Under the pieces are notes generated by a model, which did not search any database, was not told the DNA's origin, and was given only the letters and a program-made list of their open reading frames with translations. Shown here in pieces: positions 7,295-9,622 of a DNA stretch of 9,622 nucleotides (within the stretch, counting starts at the first letter, position 1; every line of letters begins with the position of its first letter). The stretch covers positions 1 to 9,622 of the forward strand of contig JALSRO010000358.1 of the NCBI GenBank assembly GCA_026984715.1, written 5' to 3'. Position numbers and translations under genes: made by a program. Origin of the DNA: Chromatiales bacterium (GTDB lineage: Bacteria > Pseudomonadota > Gammaproteobacteria > Thiohalospirales > Thiohalospiraceae).

Positions 7295-8343
7295 ACCTGC
7301 CAGGCAGACATCTCCTTCTGCTGACATTGGGCCTGCTGCTGCTCACGGGATGCGGCGCCGCCCGGCAGACCCGGATACACCACTCCCAACTGCTCAGCTT
7401 TGGAACCCTGGTGGACATCTCCCTGTGGGATGCATCACCGGAACAGATCGAAAACGCCGAACGGATCATCCACGATGAACTTCATGCCATGCACCACGAC
7501 TGGCACGCATGGCAACCGGGGCCGCTGACCGAGACCAACCAGCAGCTCCGCGGTGGCGAGTGGTTCGTCTGCCCCCCTGCAATACTGCCGCTCATCGTCC
7601 AGGCAAAACAGCTCTACCAGCGCAGTGGCGGCCTGTTCAATCCGGCCATCGGTCAGCTGGTGGCACTATGGGGGTTCCATAGCGACACTCTTCCCAAAGG
7701 CCCCCCTCCACCGAAGGAGGCCATCGCCAGCCTGGTTGCCCGGAAGCCCGGAATGGATGCCATTGTCATCGATGGACAACGGATACGCAGTACCAACCCT
7801 GCGGTGCAGCTGGACTTTGGCGCCTTTGCCAAAGGGTATGCCGTGGATCGCATCATCGAAAAACTGATTGCCAACGGCATCGGCAACGCCATCATCAACG
7901 CGGGGGGGGATCTGCGGGCCATCGGACGCCACGGTGACCGCCCCTGGCGGATCGGGATCCGTAACCCCCGTGGCCCCGGTGTCCTGGCCGGCATAGAGCT
8001 TTCAGGAGATGAAAGCGTCTTTACCTCCGGCGACTATGAGCGCTTCTTCCGATACCGGGGGAAACGCTACCACCATATCATCGATCCGCGTACCGGCTAT
8101 CCCGCTCGTGGAGTCACCTCGGTAACCGTTATCCATGATAACGCGGCGACAGCCGACGCGGCAGCCACGGCACTGTTCGTCGCCGGTCCCGAAGAGTGGC
8201 ACCCCATCGCCCGCCGCATGGGGATTAAATATGTGATGGTGGTGGACGATAAGGGGAGGATCCATATGAACCCGGCCATGGCCAGGCGGATTCAGTTCGA
8301 ATCGGAGCAGAAACCGGAGGTCGTTCTCAGCAAACCGTTATGA
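7291..8343 (+). CDS. apbE: ApbE-family FAD:protein FMN transferase (lipoprotein)
   Basis: The 350-residue protein attaches FMN from FAD to a Ser/Thr of extracytoplasmic flavoproteins such as RnfG/RnfD or NqrB/NqrC subunits. The N-terminus is a lipoprotein signal: a hydrophobic run of leucines, then LLTGC with the lipidated Cys at 21, so the enzyme should be anchored on the periplasmic side. ApbE motifs in order are GLFNPAIGQLVALWGFH (114-130), DFGAFAKGYAVDRI (175-188), NAGGDLRAIG (203-212), FTSGDYERFF (244-253), HHIIDPRTGYPARG (261-274) and ATADAAATALFVAG (286-299), which holds the expected metal-binding Asp289 and Thr293. I chose the ATG at 7291 over a GTG at 7270 because it gives the 4-base overlap with gshB and a clean signal peptide. 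No target with a [ST]GA[ST] flavinylation motif is visible in this window. A run of eight G lies inside the NAGGD codons. The gene overlaps the next one by ATGA. Confidence 0.95.
   Translation: MNLPGRHLLLLTLGLLLLTGCGAARQTRIHHSQLLSFGTLVDISLWDASPEQIENAERIIHDELHAMHHDWHAWQPGPLTETNQQLRGGEWFVCPPAILPLIVQAKQLYQRSGGLFNPAIGQLVALWGFHSDTLPKGPPPPKEAIASLVARKPGMDAIVIDGQRIRSTNPAVQLDFGAFAKGYAVDRIIEKLIANGIGNAIINAGGDLRAIGRHGDRPWRIGIRNPRGPGVLAGIELSGDESVFTSGDYERFFRYRGKRYHHIIDPRTGYPARGVTSVTVIHDNAATADAAATALFVAGPEEWHPIARRMGIKYVMVVDDKGRIHMNPAMARRIQFESEQKPEVVLSKPL
7902..7909 (+). repeat. G8 homopolymer in the apbE active-site motif
   Basis: Eight consecutive G bases span the Ala-Gly-Gly-Asp codons (GCG GGG GGG GAT) of the NAGGD motif. 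Slippage of one base would shift the frame and remove the C-terminal metal-binding part. Other synonymous codons would break the run, so it is either chance in GC-rich DNA or a mutable site. Confidence 0.8.
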
Positions 8344-8717
8344 AACCCGCACTCGTCACCCGTGCCGACTGGCTGGTCATCGTCGCCAGCCTCGCCCTGC
8401 TACCGTGGCTCTACGCGACCTTCTGGAGCAGTGACGACACCGCAGCCGACAAGGTACACATCATAGTGGACGGCAAGGAGCTGCCCCCCATCTCCCTGCA
8501 CCAGGACCGCAAGCTGACCATCCGGGGCAGTATCGGGACCAGCACACTCCAAATTGAACAGGGACGAATCCGTTTCGTCCACTCTCCCTGCCAGGGGCAG
8601 CAGTGCGTCCATAGTGGCTGGCTCAGTCACAACGGCGAGTTCGCCGCCTGCCTGCCCAACCGTATCGCCCTGCAGCTCTCCGGTGGCGCTGCCCGCTTCG
8701 ACACCTTCATTTACTGA
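8340..8717 (+). CDS. NusG domain II-containing membrane-anchored protein
   Basis: This is a small protein of 125 residues with a single N-terminal membrane segment (about 11-29, WLVIVASLALLPWLYATFW) after a positively charged start. The remaining 95 or so residues form a beta-rich domain predicted to be periplasmic. The pattern VDGKELPPISL, then a segment with Cys84, Cys89 and Cys104 (SPCQGQQCVHSGWL and AACLPNRIALQL), is the hallmark of the NusG-domain-II family (formerly DUF1312). This family is unrelated in role to the NusG transcription factor and is often encoded beside ApbE and Gx-transporter genes. The cysteines could bind a metal or form a redox-active pair, but the function is not known. 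The start overlaps the apbE stop by ATGA, and the next gene begins 19 bases after its stop. The family call is firm; the role is open. Confidence 0.88.
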   Translation: MKPALVTRADWLVIVASLALLPWLYATFWSSDDTAADKVHIIVDGKELPPISLHQDRKLTIRGSIGTSTLQIEQGRIRFVHSPCQGQQCVHSGWLSHNGEFAACLPNRIALQLSGGAARFDTFIY

Positions 8718-8736
8718 TACTGAGCAGAAAGCGAGC

Positions 8737-9240
8737 ATGAACACGCTGACCACAACCGCAGAGGATCACCGTATCGCCTGGCTCGCGGCCCTCGCCATCA
8801 CCATCCATATCGCTGAAAGCGCGCTACCCAGTCCCCTACCGGGGATCAAACCGGGGTTGGCCAACATGGTCACCATTGCGACGCTGTGCATCTACGGCCT
8901 GCGAACCACCGCCTGGGTGATGCTGCTGCGAGTGGTGGCCGGCAGCCTGTTGCTCGGGACCTTTCTCTCCCCCACCTTCACACTCAGCTTCAGCGGCGCA
9001 CTCGCCAGCCTGCTGGTCCTCACCGTTGCACACCTCCTTCCCGCGATACGGTTCGGGGCCGTCGGCTACAGCCTGCTGGCCGCCATGGGACACATGAGCG
9101 GACAGTTCGCGGTCGCCTACTGGCTCTTCATTCCCCACCCGGCGCTGCTGCATCTGTTTCCGATTTTGATGACCGCCGCAGTGTTATTCGGTCTGGTGAG
9201 CGGTATAATTGTGGCAACCATGTTGAAACGCATCCCATGA
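8737..9240 (+). CDS. Gx transporter / heptaprenyl diphosphate synthase component I-like membrane protein
   Basis: The 167-residue product is highly hydrophobic with about five membrane segments. The segment SALPSPLPGIKPGLANMVTI (about 28-47) is the signature of the family named for heptaprenyl diphosphate synthase component I, also called the Gx transporter family. Its relatives look like small substrate-binding (S-component-like) membrane proteins and are commonly linked with NusG-domain-II proteins and ApbE; the prenyl synthase name is probably misleading here because no component II gene is present. The true substrate is unknown, and a quinone- or flavin-related cargo is only a guess from the neighbourhood. 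The ATG at 8737 was chosen because the upstream open frame lies entirely inside the NusG-II gene. AGCGAG just before it is a modest ribosome site. The stop overlaps the tonB-like gene by ATGA. Confidence 0.88.
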   Translation: MNTLTTTAEDHRIAWLAALAITIHIAESALPSPLPGIKPGLANMVTIATLCIYGLRTTAWVMLLRVVAGSLLLGTFLSPTFTLSFSGALASLLVLTVAHLLPAIRFGAVGYSLLAAMGHMSGQFAVAYWLFIPHPALLHLFPILMTAAVLFGLVSGIIVATMLKRIP

Positions 9241-9622
9241 CCGCAACTGCCCACAGATCGAGAAACCCGATAACCGCCATCGACCGGCTGGGTCTGACCC
9301 TGTTCCTGGCTGTTGCACTGCACATGATCTTCATCCTGGGCCTCTCCTTCGACCTGGAGCTGCTCACCACTCCAGAGGAGAGCCCCCTGCCCACCATGGA
9401 GATCACGCTGGTACACAGCCGCAGTGAAAAAGCCCCGGAGGATGCCGACTATCTGGCCCAGGCCAATCAACGCGGAGGGGGCAACACAGTGGAAAAGGTA
9501 CGCCCTTCCAGCCAGAACTTCAATCCGCTGCCGGTTCCCAAGGAGGGCGACGCGCCGGCCACCCAGCAGGCGGCATCACCCCAGACACGGGAGAAACCGC
9601 TACCCACCATGCAGATGCTGAC
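9237..9622 (+). CDS. tonB: TonB-like energy transducer, N-terminal part (cut by window edge)
   Basis: The frame is open for 128 codons to the right edge. A short basic cytoplasmic tail (about 1-17) leads into one membrane helix (about 18-37, LGLTLFLAVALHMIFILGLS). A periplasmic linker follows with LPTMEITLVHSRSEKAPEDA and DYLAQANQRGGGNTVEK (about 51-87), a segment I recognise from gammaproteobacterial TonB-family proteins, and a Pro/Gln/Glu-rich stretch begins after residue 97. The C-terminal TonB domain that contacts outer-membrane partners is beyond the window. TonB proteins work with ExbB/ExbD, which are not in view, to transmit proton-motive force. The position next to gshB and divergent pilG matches tonB3 of Pseudomonas aeruginosa, which affects twitching motility, so a pilus-related role is possible. 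The start overlaps the preceding stop by ATGA. Confidence 0.85.
   Translation, partial: MTATAHRSRNPITAIDRLGLTLFLAVALHMIFILGLSFDLELLTTPEESPLPTMEITLVHSRSEKAPEDADYLAQANQRGGGNTVEKVRPSSQNFNPLPVPKEGDAPATQQAASPQTREKPLPTMQML

Noticed and set aside
9128..9470. Minus-strand frames opposite the Gx and tonB genes
   Set aside because: They are antisense to two genes with clear family signatures and have no motif of their own.

Overview
The window reads as GC-rich chromosomal DNA of a gammaproteobacterium. No taxon can be fixed from the sequence. The GshA family found here and the surrounding redox genes would suit an environmental, possibly sulfur-oxidising or Chromatiales-like lineage, which is an inference. 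Genes are tightly packed and no stretch above 300 bases lacks a gene; the longest gap is the divergent promoter region at about 4885-5060. I see no tRNA, rRNA, CRISPR, insertion sequence or att site.

Left half, minus strand (read from about 4884 down to 1): a Pil-Chp chemosensory cluster that controls type IV pili. The order is pilG and pilH (single-domain response regulators), pilI (CheW-like adaptor), pilJ (pilus chemoreceptor) and the N-terminal 431 codons of a ChpA-type kinase, cut by the window edge. No pilK (CheR methyltransferase) lies between pilJ and chpA. A well-formed sigma70-like promoter sits in the pilG-pilH gap, so the pilH-I-J-chpA part may have its own transcription start.

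Right half, plus strand (5061 to the end): a divergent, probably single operon. It begins with the two glutathione biosynthesis genes, gshA (the ~430 aa proteobacterial family, not the E. coli type) and gshB. Next comes a three-gene redox and membrane module: an ApbE lipoprotein FMN transferase, a small membrane-anchored NusG-domain-II protein with three cysteines, and a Gx-transporter/heptaprenyl-diphosphate-synthase-component-I-like membrane protein. The last gene is a TonB-like energy transducer, cut by the right edge. Most junctions are 4-base ATGA overlaps, which implies translational coupling.

The most notable point is the architecture. In Pseudomonas aeruginosa the pilG-pilH-pilI-pilJ-pilK-chpA cluster is divergent from gshB and tonB3, and tonB3 has been tied to twitching motility. 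The same neighbourhood is kept here, but gshA has joined gshB and an apbE-nusGII-Gx cassette lies between gshB and tonB. This suggests a link between cell-envelope redox (flavinylation, thiols) and pilus function, or simply an old syntenic block that gained a redox cassette. A near-palindromic low-complexity insert in the PilJ sensor region and a G8 tract in the apbE active-site motif are smaller oddities.
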